A stretch of 64,000 bases of DNA from Stictocephala bisonia (taxonomy: Eukaryota; Arthropoda; Insecta; Hemiptera; Membracidae). Shown in pieces: positions 11,804-23,200 of the stretch. The stretch is from NCBI GenBank assembly GCA_035578905.1, contig JAQJVL010000565.1, positions 473,001-537,000 of the forward strand. The letters run 5' to 3'. The first letter of the stretch is position 1, and every line of letters begins with the position of its first letter. Position numbers and translations under genes: made by a program. The notes under the pieces are model-generated. The model was not told the origin of the DNA. It saw only the letters and a list, made by a program, of their open reading frames with translations, and searched no databases.

Positions 11804-14800
11804 ACCATACAAATAACGTTTGGGTACTTCGTTTCAAGGTTTGATACAGCCCTAAATTAAATTTCACAAAATTGACGTCAGAGTTAAAGGCTATGACACC
11901 CCTTTCTCTCCTAACACGGAGGCGCTTGCACAGGAACCAATTGTGGAATACATATCTCTACAAGTGTGCTAAAACTTACCCGAGGTAGATAATATATTGT
12001 CATTTCAATTACACAATCACTATACAATATATTTGTCCGGGATAGTAGATAGTTGGTAGGTCCTCTAACAAGGCCAGCTTCTTTTTTGTCGTCTTTTAAA
12101 TGGCGTATCTTTAAACAAATTTATACAATTAACTGTAAATCCTTGTTAAAACGGAACATAATTTTACAAAATAAATGTAAGGAATTAAGTACCAAAATGT
12201 CTGCCATACGAAGAGTATATATATATATGGGGACAACCCTGCACGCTTTGCGTGACAACCCTGTCGCTCACTGTGCTCGTTAAATCTCGGCCGGTGAATT
12301 TTGACTACAAATAAATATTAGTAGGTTGATTGTATAACGAAACATCATTATTTTAAATTGTTTACAGTGTATCACTCACAATACTTGCGTTGCTACCTAT
12401 TGATTAGTATAAACACTCTTTGATATTACTTAGCCAACTTAAAACGTGTTTTTTCCATTTGTTTTGTTTAAAAGCTGAAGATTATTTTAATAAATAAAAT
12501 TACTGTATTATATTACGTTTAAACTTTAAAGTCTAGTAGAGGAGAGCCTTTAATCGAATATGAATAAAACTATGCTTTCAACCTTCCCTGGTTGAATGAC
12601 ATTATAACAGGTCTAACCTCCACAATATTACAAATAACGTTGTTTACATTCCATCAGCAGCAGTTAAAACTTTTTGGAAATCGTTATTTACATTTTGACA
12701 GCTGTTTCTTTCAGATTTATTTTAACCTCTCTTCGTGTAATTCTTATTTCCAAGAAACGGATTTTGAGTGCTTTTTACCCTTCAGGGTAAAAATATTCAA
12801 ACATTAAGACCTTACTGTACAACTACGAACAGAGGACACATTTTTGACTCTAGGACCGTTTAAATGGGTCAGGAAATAAGGAAGGAGTTGCGTTAAAAAA
12901 CGGCATCAAGTATTATCTATAGATTAAAATTTAATATCCGTCATTTCGGATGGGTATTAAATATTACTCAAGTCCTGCGTAAACCATTAAACCAGGAAGG
13001 GAACGTCCCACCTTAGAATTAAAGTGAAATAGTTTGATGCATTCCGATCTGGTAAACATTCTAAATTCAAACATCATATAAAAGTGTCCCCATTTTCTAC
13101 GTACCTAGAGGTAAAATTAATTTAACTTGTCCCATAAAATTATATATTTTTAAGTCCTCTATGAGATCCAAACTCAGCTTTCCTGACTATAGAATGCATT
13201 AATTAAAGTAACTAGTCGATGTGTTGAACCTAAATCTTATGACTGTATTGAAAATTGCGTGGTTGCCTTATGTCACCCAATTTTTATCCTCTGGTCACTT
13301 TTTATCGACCGGAAGACTAGGAGTGTGTATGGGATATAAAAACAATATATTACTCATTTTGATTGTTGTCATAAGAAATTGTTGTTGGCAGAAATATTCG
13401 GAGAGAAAATAATATAATGCCAAGAAATAAATTGTGACATGTTATAAAAATGACCAAACGATTAAGAGTAAAACCCAGTATTATTCTGTTTCGATGGCAT
13501 TACAAAATATTGCAGTCTTAAATAATTTTTATTTATTTTGAATACCTTCATTCATATTGTTAAAATATTAACTTATATATATTATATATATATATAAGTT
13601 TTAACTGAAGTAATAATAGCCTAAAAATACCCAGACATGTGTATATTATAATGATTTATTCCAAATTAGAAACTCTTTCTGGTTTTTATTTATACCGATC
13701 ATGTTTTTGTAAGAAAATGTTCCTGTTAAAGAAATGTTGGTTATACGTTTATATTAGGTTCAATATTTTGCATGTATTTTATCGCTTTGAGTTTTAACCT
13801 ATTTTAATATTTAAATTACATGACGTCTAATTATTCGAAAAAATCTACTATTGGTAGCGAAAAAATAAAATGGTTTTACAATCTTTGAAGTTACTGTAAG
13901 TAAATATGAAGCTCCTTCATTTTAGCAGCAATCTACTGTCTAAGTCAGTCTCCTTTATTTAGATGAATCGAGAACATGCTATCTGAATAAAGGGATGCTA
14001 TTCAGGTCAGATGTGTTTACATCGTTCTAAGCGTGTAAGCAATGTTGGTTTACGGTAAATGAGAAATTATAATAAAGTAAAACTATGTTAATATGATATA
14101 ACTATATAAACGTAAATTATTGCATTATTAAACTATACAACTCTATAATTACATGAAAGTAAATCAGGCAGTTTTTATTTTAGTTTTGCATGAAACTAAA
14201 ATTTGAATATAAACCTAAAAATATATTTTTTAGAGAATATAAAAAAATATATATGTTAAATCGTAATATAAATGTCATAAAGTGTTTTTATTACAGCTAT
14301 GATCAATTTAGCTAGGTTGACCGGGTCTGTATGGTGACGAGAGGGGCAGTGGGGAGTGCTGGGGAGAGAACATGATAAAATATTGGGCTTCTACCAATTC
14401 CACACACAAGACACTTTTTAGAGGCATAAAATCTCATGTAATAAAATAACATACCTACTTTTAAAAATTTCAATATTATTAAAAACTACAAGTATTGTCT
14501 TTCGAATACTAATAAATTGTACTATATGCACTCTAATATAAATCATATTATATTAAGTAGGGGGAGGCTTAGTATATTAGGTGATACTATATTCTCTTAT
14601 ACATAAAGTGGTCATTCAATCTGTTGAGGACCTTATCTTAATGCTAATGTTCAAGATGTCCTCAATTTCAAAAAGGTCTTGAATAAATTATTATGCATTA
14701 CACATGTGCTCTTTCCACTTTTTCTATAATTCTATAAATGAAAATAGATTGTATGTTACATACTTACCGTAATTAACTCTGTAAACATTTTAAAATATTT

Positions 14801-16374
14801 TCAACACATTTTTACAGGCATATGATATAATATATATCAAAGATTTCATCATTATTATATAGCTGAGTTTATATCCACTTAAAAAGTGTGTAATAAATAA
14901 ATGCATTTAAATTTAATTTATGTGTGTTATTAAAATGTATTCATCGAATATACATAAAATAATTATCAATTTTGAGATATATTTCCTCTAAAATGAAATC
15001 AAGATAAATTATATAACCAAAAAGCTTAATTTTAATGCATGAAAGAGTACAATAAACATCATTATACGTCACTACTTACAAATAAAGATGAATTTTTTTT
15101 GTTTTTGAAAGGTCTTACCAAATAAAAATTATTATTACAGAGGATTGTCTCAGCCCTTAACACATAAAAATAAATATAACTTCCAGTAAAAAGAACTTTA
15201 AGAATGTTACATGAAGCACGAGTTAAAACATATATTAACTATCCTAGCAGGATTTTATATATATACATATATATATTTCGTAATATATTATAAATAAATA
15301 ATCAATACATTTGGTAGATAAACACATTAAACTATTACAACCAGAGAATATTTATAACTCCTTACCAAGAATTTCTGTCAGAATATTTGTTAAACTTAAT
15401 CACATTGATAACAAATGAAAATATTTCATATATTTATTTGTTATCTTCGTAAAAGGACTTACCGTACGGTGATTGTCCTGTTATTTAGGTTGCAGAACTT
15501 GTTTGCATATCCGATCTATTTAGTTTAAAAAACGCTGATTGGATTTCTGAAAAGCAAATTTGCACTTTGGAATATATTTTTATATAAAATTTAAACTAAA
15601 TGTAATTTTATATATGTGTATACAGTATACTTAAATATAACAATAATTAACTATACCCATAGTAAAATTACTTAATTAAATGTTTTATGAACCATTGGTT
15701 CCCTATATTTTTTAGTCCAAAACTTTAAGCCAAAAAACTTTATAAAATTTGATATTAAAATAAAAAATATACAAATCCTGAAAATACCCAGATAAATATT
15801 TAAGGAAAAAATTTATGGTACAAATTCGTTACTTTTTAGTTACGGAAGATTATATTAATATGAATCGTTGTTGGTAAACAATTTATATAAATCATAAACT
15901 ACTTATTTCATACTTACAAATGTAAAAATACGACATTATTCCTATATAAGCATGTATGGTACTCCATTCAGTCTCAGCAAGATGATCCTTTGATGGTTAT
16001 TTAAACCAATACTAAGCAAAATTAAAATATTCATAAACAGTTTGCTTAAAACTTTTACTAAATTACTTTATAAATCTGATTAATTTAGAGATTTTATTCA
16101 CTTATATTATATGTTCACCCAAAAGACAAAACAACTATATGTTTTCCGTATTGATGCTAGGCAATGTTGTGTTGTATAAAAACGAATGCATATAAGATCA
16201 ATGCGTTTGAAAAAGGCTCAATAAAATAATTTTAATAAACAATGGCTTACAATAAACAAATGTAAAGCCAACTTTGTTTATTAATAGGCAACAACACTTT
16301 AATATTAGGAAACATGCAAATTTAGATAAACTCAACATGTTGACGGTGTCATAGTTTAATAAGAATCAACATTT
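11804..16374. other. AT-rich stretch without recognised gene
   Basis: No supported gene. Frames of 63-76 codons at 12053, 12592 and 13221 show no domain and no repeat structure. An AT palindrome lies at 13570-13600. Confidence 0.45.
13570..13600. repeat. TA-rich palindrome
   Basis: aacttatatat at the left is mirrored by atatataagtt at the right around a TA-rich centre, so the segment can form a hairpin. It probably derives from a TA microsatellite. Confidence 0.7.
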
Positions 16375-16632
16375 AAAGTAATACCAATTTATAGAAAAGA
16401 AGACATGCTAAAACATAGTCTATCTAACTAGCGGCCATATTCAATCCCACCTACAACATCCGAAATACATGAAAAAATTGTCAACAAATGGCATATATTG
16501 ATAAATAATATAATATAATTAATTAACAGTGAATAACATGGTTTTAGACCAGCTAAATCTGTTATAACTACTGCTGTACGATGTATAGAATGAATTATTG
16601 AAAATATTTTTATTGACTACCTTATAATGGTT
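16375..16632 (+). pseudogene. Decayed LINE reverse transcriptase fragment
   Basis: One forward frame, interrupted by several stops, reads KVIPIYRKED, then RPYSIPPTTSEIHEKIVNK, then HGFRPAKSVITTAVRCIE. These correspond to RT blocks of jockey/I/R1-type LINEs: 'VIPIYKKGD', 'YRPIS..P..SKI.EKIV' and 'QHGFRPGKST'. Five in-frame stop codons are visible across about 86 codons, so the copy is dead. Downstream sequence to about 16780 may be further decayed RT, but I cannot align it. Confidence 0.75.
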
Positions 16633-17084
16633 TAATGTTTATTTTCACACGATGCCTATAGTTTTCAACACTTTAATTTTAGAGGTTATATAAATGACTA
16701 ACTGAAAATATCTATAGGCACTTGTTTTAACAAGGTATTTAGAAGACAATATTATAACCTCCTCTGGGAGTGGGTCAGGTGATATGTAGATTATCGATTC
16801 AAAGATTGTGTAAGCTGTTTAGATATCATGGATGGGTTGATCTCAAGAAGTTGAGTCAATTCAGTAAGTGGATAGGTCACGTAGAGAAATTTTCTTTTCT
16901 TCAGGGTCGTTTCAGAAGGGAGTAACTAATCTATAGAACATTTCTCTATCAGTGTGTCCGTAGGGTTGGCTGGAGAAAGTCATATTCTTTCCTCCATCAG
17001 ACATGACGGTGGGTGTCCAGCGTGTTGTACAAGTTGACATGTTGGGTGTATACTTGCTGAGGTGTTTAACACAGGAGGATATAT
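16633..17084. other. Transition between LINE relic and satellite
   Basis: No clear feature. The segment lies between the RT relic and the first recognisable 103-bp satellite unit, and may hold degenerate pieces of both. Confidence 0.35.
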
Positions 17085-18466
17085 TTATTGAGTGGTTGAC
17101 AACGTGCTTCTGATCGTTTCAACCGGGAAGTATGATTTTATATCTGGTAATGCAATATGTTAAGACCAGTTCAGAGTCACGTAAGTTGTGTACAACCAGT
17201 CAAGGCAGCCAGGTCAATCTGAAAACTATGAATTATGTTATCATGTCCGGTAATATTATCTGTCGAGAACAGCCCAGAGTTACCTGGTTGTGTACAACTA
17301 GACAAGGCACAATGCTAATTATGTAAACCAAGAGGTATGTTCTCGTAACCGGTAATGTAACCTGTCAAGAACAGCCCAGAGTCACGCTGGCTGTGTACAA
17401 CTAGTCAAGGCACAATGCTAATCATGTAAGCCAAGAGGTATGTTCTCATAACCGATAGTGTAATATGTCAATTACAGTTCAGAGTCACGGTTGTTGTGCA
17501 CAACTAGTCAAGGCACAATGCTAATAATGTAAACCAAGATGTATGTTCTCGTAACCAATAGTGTAATCTGTCAATTACAGTTCAGAGTCACGGTGGTTGT
17601 GTACAACTAGTCAAGGCACAATGCTAATCATGTAAGCCAAGAGGTATGTTCTCATAACCGATAGAGTAAAATGTCAGTTACAGTTCAGAGTCACGGTTGT
17701 TGTGTACAACTAGTCAAGGTAAAATGCTAATAATGTAAACCAAGATGTATGTTCTCGTAACCAATAGTGTAATCTGTCAATTACAGTTCAGAGTCACGGT
17801 GGTTGATTACAGCTAGTCAAGGCACAATGCTAATCATGTAAACCAAGATGTATGTTCTCGTAACCAATAGTGTAATCTGTCAATTCAGTTCAGAGTCATG
17901 CAGGTTGTGTACAACTAGTCAAGGCACAATGCTAATCATGTAAGCCAAGAGGTATATTCTCATAACCGATAGTGTAATATGTCAATTATAGTTCAGAGTC
18001 AAGCAGGTTGTGTACAACTAGTCAAGGCACAATGCTAATCATGTAAACCAAGAGGTACAGTATGTTCTCGTAAACAATAGTGTAATCTGTCAATTACAGT
18101 TCAGAGTCAAGCAGGTTGTGTACAACTAGTCAAGGCAGACAGTTCATCGAGTGAACCTGGAAGTCGGTGTTCATATTCACTAATATAACCTGTCAATAAC
18201 AGTTCACAGTCTCTTACATTATGTAAAACCAGTCAAGGCAGACAGCTCATCATTTTAACCAGAATGTATGTTCTCATATCTGGTAAAGTAATATATCGAT
18301 AACAGTTTAGAGTCACATAGATTATGTTTAATGATTTAAAGCAGACATTTCATCGCGTGAACCAGGAAGTATGTTCTCATATCCGGAAATATAATTGGCA
18401 AACAACAGCTTATTCACTTAGGTTGTGTTCAATCTGTCAAGGCAGACAGTTGATCACGTGTACAAG
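17085..18466. repeat. 103-bp satellite, left array (about 13 copies)
   Basis: The period is 103 bp, measured at 17301, 17404, 17507 and 17610. The units contain ttcagagtcacg, gtgtacaactagtcaaggca and tatgttctcataacc. The outermost units are the most divergent. The array is interrupted at 18466 by the P-like transposon and resumes at 26349. Confidence 0.93.
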
Positions 18467-18498
18467 CAATGAATACAGACCCTATAAGAAGCGAAACC
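18460..18498. repeat. Left target duplication and terminal inverted repeat of P-like element
   Basis: GTACAAG (18460-18466) is the target duplication, repeated at 26349-26355. Bases 18467-18498 form the left 32-bp terminal inverted repeat. It begins CAATGAATACAGACC and is perfectly complementary to 26317-26348. Confidence 0.95.
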
Positions 18499-19325
18499 TT
18501 ACGGGCCAAAAAGGGACACCCTGAGGTTAGTTTGCCGATATTCCGCTTGGAACGCCACAAGTTCTTTTGCAGTGGCGAGGAAGGCGAAACTCACTGTCAG
18601 CGCTTTAATTTCACCGCACAAGAAAAGAGAGGTGAATTTTACCGTCCTTGCCTGCCTTGCCGTTGCCCGCCGTGCCTTCGTTTACATTTACAGATCAGCG
18701 GCCAGTCAGCTCATTCACTCCATTCAGTAGTCTTTTGGCACAAAACATTTGCTTTGCTTAAGTGATTCTCAGTTATTTTTTTCCAAACCATTTTAATGCT
18801 ACAATCTTTGGCAAAACTGCTAAATTATTTCAAATTTATAAAAGTTAAGTATTATTAAAAATATATATATTTTTAAACTCCTGATTTTCGTTCATGCACT
18901 TACAAGAAGAAGTCAATACTCTAAAAAAATTCTATAATTTTCTTTTTAATTGAAACATAAATTCAAGTTTTAAGTCATTGTGAAGCTAAATATATTATTT
19001 ACTGTTTAATCTTTTTACATTTAGAGTTTAAAACCTGTATTGATCATATTTATGTCAAACAAATTAATTGAATTGTTTATCTTTCCCGTGTATTTTTTTG
19101 CAAAAATCTAATTTTAAACGGGTAATGCCTTTTAAAATCATTTGAATCATACATACCATTATAAATGTTTGAATTTTAAAAGTACATTTTGCTCATCTCG
19201 AAAATACATTTTAACGGAGTTCGCGAATCTTTTCTACGGCACGTATAAAACGAGTAAAGTGTTTCTAAATTTTCGCGGGTGCCTATTGTTATATAGATAT
19301 TTTCAACGTACTTTGTTTCAATTAA

Positions 19326-19881
19326 GGGGAGTCGGATGACCCTATCTTAACGCACGTTAATTCTTATAACTTTCAGTACATATATCTCAGAAACAATTGT
19401 AGATATCAGACTTTTTCTGTGTAATTTTTAATCTGTAATACCTCCTAAGTATTTACTGCACAGGAAATAAAATCAAATACATTCTTTATATTTTATTCAA
19501 TTTTTTTTATTCTGAAAAATAGTAAAAATTAAATTTTAAAGCTTTACAACTTTAGGCTTATGACTTTTCCTGTGCCTTAAATATAAATTATGATGTGCCA
19601 AATAAACAAATCAAAATCACACAAATATATTATTAGGTTCAAGATTGATGAGTACCGAAGTCTAAAAAAAACACAATTTTCGGAGAAACCCATTTTAATG
19701 TGCAACCAGACCAGCTGATGAGTACGTTTACATACTTTATAAATGGTCGTAACTATGTTAATAATAGCCGGAATTCGATGCTTTATACTATACATTAAAC
19801 TTTTCACAAATCTACAAGGAATAAAATAAACTTAAAACAAAAAAAATTATAATTGTTATTAAAATAGTCATCTGACTCCCC
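19326..19881. mobile_element. 556-bp MITE nested in the P-like element
   Basis: Left end GGGGAGTCGGATGAC (19326-19340) and right end GTCATCTGACTCCCC (19867-19881) are inverted repeats matching at 14 of 15 positions. Both are flanked outward by TTAA (19322-19325 and 19882-19885), consistent with a TTAA target duplication. No transposase is encoded. TTAA is the piggyBac target, but these ends begin GGGG rather than the usual CC, so the superfamily is left open. Confidence 0.75.
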
Positions 19882-20266
19882 TTAAATTACGTGTAAAAAT
19901 CAAAATTTAATCCTTCAATTGCAAAATTGTTTACTAACCCATTTTGTGAAATAAATATTATACTACCAACTGTATTAACCCCTCCCCCTCCTGAAAGGAT
20001 CTAAAAGAAAAACAACTGTGAAATATCAAACGCTGTAAAATTTATTTTGTCATTAATAACATCATAACACATGACTATATTGTGAACACATGAAAGTTTT
20101 TTGTGAACACGTTAATACACAAATTCTCTTCTCTGCCACTACAAATAAAACAATTTTTCACAACTCTATGATGCAAAAATAGAAACAGAATCTTTGAATT
20201 CGTTTTAATGACACACAAAAAGTGTACAAATTCAATTAACATTAGATATTTATGGTATAACAATTC

Positions 20267-20272
20267 TTTATT
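20267..20272 (-). terminator. Probable polyadenylation signal of P-like transposase
   Basis: AATAAA on the minus strand lies about 21 bases beyond the transposase stop codon. The spacing suggests a very short 3' UTR, although other AATAAA copies occur further downstream. Confidence 0.45.
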
Positions 20273-20293
20273 AATTACAAAGTTAGCCCGGGA

Positions 20294-23200
20294 CTATACA
20301 CCTTTGAGTTTCATCAGTTTAGAGTTGGGCTTTTCATTTTCTTTGAAGTGCTGCCTTCGTTTTTGAAACATTAAGGCTCCATCTCGAAGATCTTGTGATA
20401 TCCACTTTAGGTTATAGAAGATTTTCATTTTTACAAAATGTTCAAGTATAAACTGGCGATGATCTTTACACTCATCGGAGAACCATTCAGGAAAGCCGGC
20501 TTCAATATCTTTCCTCACGGCCAGGTTAATTTGTTTTTTCAAATCTCTTTTTGTTTTTAGCTTATTAAAATGGTGGGTAAACGAGCTTGTGGTGGCTTTA
20601 ACTACTTTGTAAAATGAAGTAGTAGGTATCTTCAACCCTTTGACATGGCCATCTGAGTTGGAGTTGTATTGCTTGAATTTAATCAAGGTTTCTTCTGGTA
20701 AAATCATTTCTTCCCTCGGTTTTGTTAACTTCACAGTGCAATTGTTGCAGGCATATTTATCTACACATTTCTTTGCAAGCCAGCCTGCCATGTAATTAAT
20801 TACACTATCTTCCAAGTTTACAGCTGCACCATTGTTCTTCTGCAGGTCAATAACTGCAAGTGGCATCGTGTCACATGTAGCATCTGTCAACCCCAGTGGC
20901 GTGGTCAGAATGGTGTCCGTCGACTCAATTGGCGTGGTCAAGGTGGTGAAATCGGAACTCAGCAGGGTGATGTCTGTCGTCTTATGTGGTGTGGTCAGAG
21001 TGTCATATATGGCTGTCAACTGAAGTGGCGTGGTCAGGGTGGCGAAATCTGAAATTTGCGGCAGGGCCATGTCCGTAAACTGAGGTGGCGTGCTTAGGGA
21101 GGTGGCGTCTGGTTGATCCGATAAATTGTGCCTGTTACAATTTATAAGTTCTCTTGGGAAATCTACGGTGATGTCGTCATCCGGTTCACAATTCGAGCTA
21201 TCCGGTGGTGTCATGAGACGAATTGATACTGCATGTTGAAGATTTCTTCTAAATTGACTTGCAGTAGGGTTAGCGTTATACCCACCCCTTTGTCTAATCA
21301 CTCCAAACATGTTCTCTATAGGGTCCTGGTTCATTCTTGATGTTAATAAGTAGCTGGTGCCTTCTGATTTTAGGTCTGAATAAAGTCCGAGAATCGCTCT
21401 AATTGTAGATATTAATCCAGAAAAACATGGTGGAGCTTTGACCCTCTTCACTTGTCCTTTTTTGGTTGATGTAAACTTGTTTAGTTTCCAGGATTGTATG
21501 TTCGCAATGGCTTCTTTCAAGTACTGTTCCACTTGAGGATTTTTTTCTGACAGTGGTCGTCGTAAGGGACATTTCTCACACTCACTGCGGCTGTTCAAAC
21601 AATCTGTAATGTTATTGCAATTTTGCAAAAAAATCAGCTGTGTTTAGAGTTGTTACACTCTTTAGTTCGCCAATTGCATAAGAAGCTTTCATGCCTCTAC
21701 TCACAGAATTACTAAACACTTGTGTGGCGAGATTAACTTTCATACGATGGAATTCGTTTGGTTTTATGTGTCTCTGGGTAAGTTTTGGAGCCGCTCTACA
21801 ATCATTGACAGATCTTCTGTCAAGTTCATAGAATTCTTCTATGTCAGACCACTTCACTACCTTACCTTCGACTTCAATGTCACATTTTAGGAGTGTATTG
21901 CGTATTGATTTAATAAGATGGGGTGCATCATAAATACAATATATTTTGTGCTCATTGAAAAGGAAGTGTGGCTCTTTTTCTGTTAGCCCCAAGAGGTTTA
22001 AAGCAGCAACATTGGTGGAACCTTGGTCACAAACGGTGCCTCTAACCTTCAAGCCTGCTTGAAATAGTTTGTCAAGGCACATATCTAACAAAATAGTTAG
22101 TGCAGTAGCTGGTGTCGCGTTTTCACAAAGCGTGAATGCAACTGGCAGTTTCCACCTGTACTTTATCCCACGCACCATGAACAATAGTGCATGGGTGGCT
22201 ACGCTATCTGCTCTTCCTAGGGGTCCCAGATCTTGTAAACCTTCAATTAGGTCTTGGGTCGGGTCATACTGAAGGTTCTTTTTAATGCTCATCTCGTCCC
22301 ACATGAGAACACAGTCTTTCTCAAATTCACTCATACTTTTAACCTTTAGTTTAAGTTTTTTAAACACTTCATTTGAAAACCCACTTTCTAGCCTAGTGAG
22401 GTTAATCCACTGCTGCACAGTTCTTACACAAGGGAGCTTAAACCCTCTAGAAATCAAAAACAAATAAACAGACGGAGACTTGTAATACAGAGAGAGAGAA
22501 AAGTTTTTTTCTTCATTTGTCCATTGAGTTCTTTTCAAATGAAAAATTTGCATGTTCAAAAAAGTCAGTACGTCTCCAGAAACACATTTACTTAAGGTAT
22601 TCAATAAAATATTTTTGTGGTTGACAGGGGAAAGTCCCTTTTTCTTCAGTTTAAATAATTTTTTTCTCTTCGAAGTCAAAAGTACTGTCTGTTTATGTAT
22701 ATGGTTTTTTTGAGTATCAATCTTTCTCTTCAATAGTTTTTTCCTTGGCGTGAGGTCTTCATTGGGGGTGTTCTCAATAGACGTAAAATCTGATAAAAAG
22801 CTTTGGAGAGATTCATCTTCATTCTGATTTTCCGTTTGTGTTGTCGAAGAACATTTAGTGTTACACTTAGTTAACAATATACAGCTGTTGAGTTTACCAC
22901 TTATACTGTCCGTTGATGTTGTTGTCTGAGATGACCTGTTTGTTAAAGCTGTTGTAGGCATCCATGGTGATGGTGTGGGACGATTTGACGAAATATCTTC
23001 ACTACTTTCCTTTTCTGTATAATGACTTTCCGTTGATGTCGTTGTCAGAGATGTTCTGGTTGCTGAAGATGTTGTAGGTGTCCAAGGTGATAGTGTTGGT
23101 AGATTTGACGAAATATCTTCACTGCTTTCCTTTTCTTTATAATGTGGTATAGGAACAGCATTTTTATTTATCTTATTTCTTAAAGAGTTGGAAAAGTCCT

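Noticed and set aside
12053..12283. 76-codon plus-strand frame next to the short GC-richer patch at 12230-12290
   Set aside because: No recognisable domain and no supporting signals.
18469..18765. 98-codon plus-strand frame with cysteines near the left end of the P-like element
   Set aside because: It begins inside the terminal inverted repeat, has no recognised domain, and lies in the GC-rich subterminal region, where chance frames are longer.
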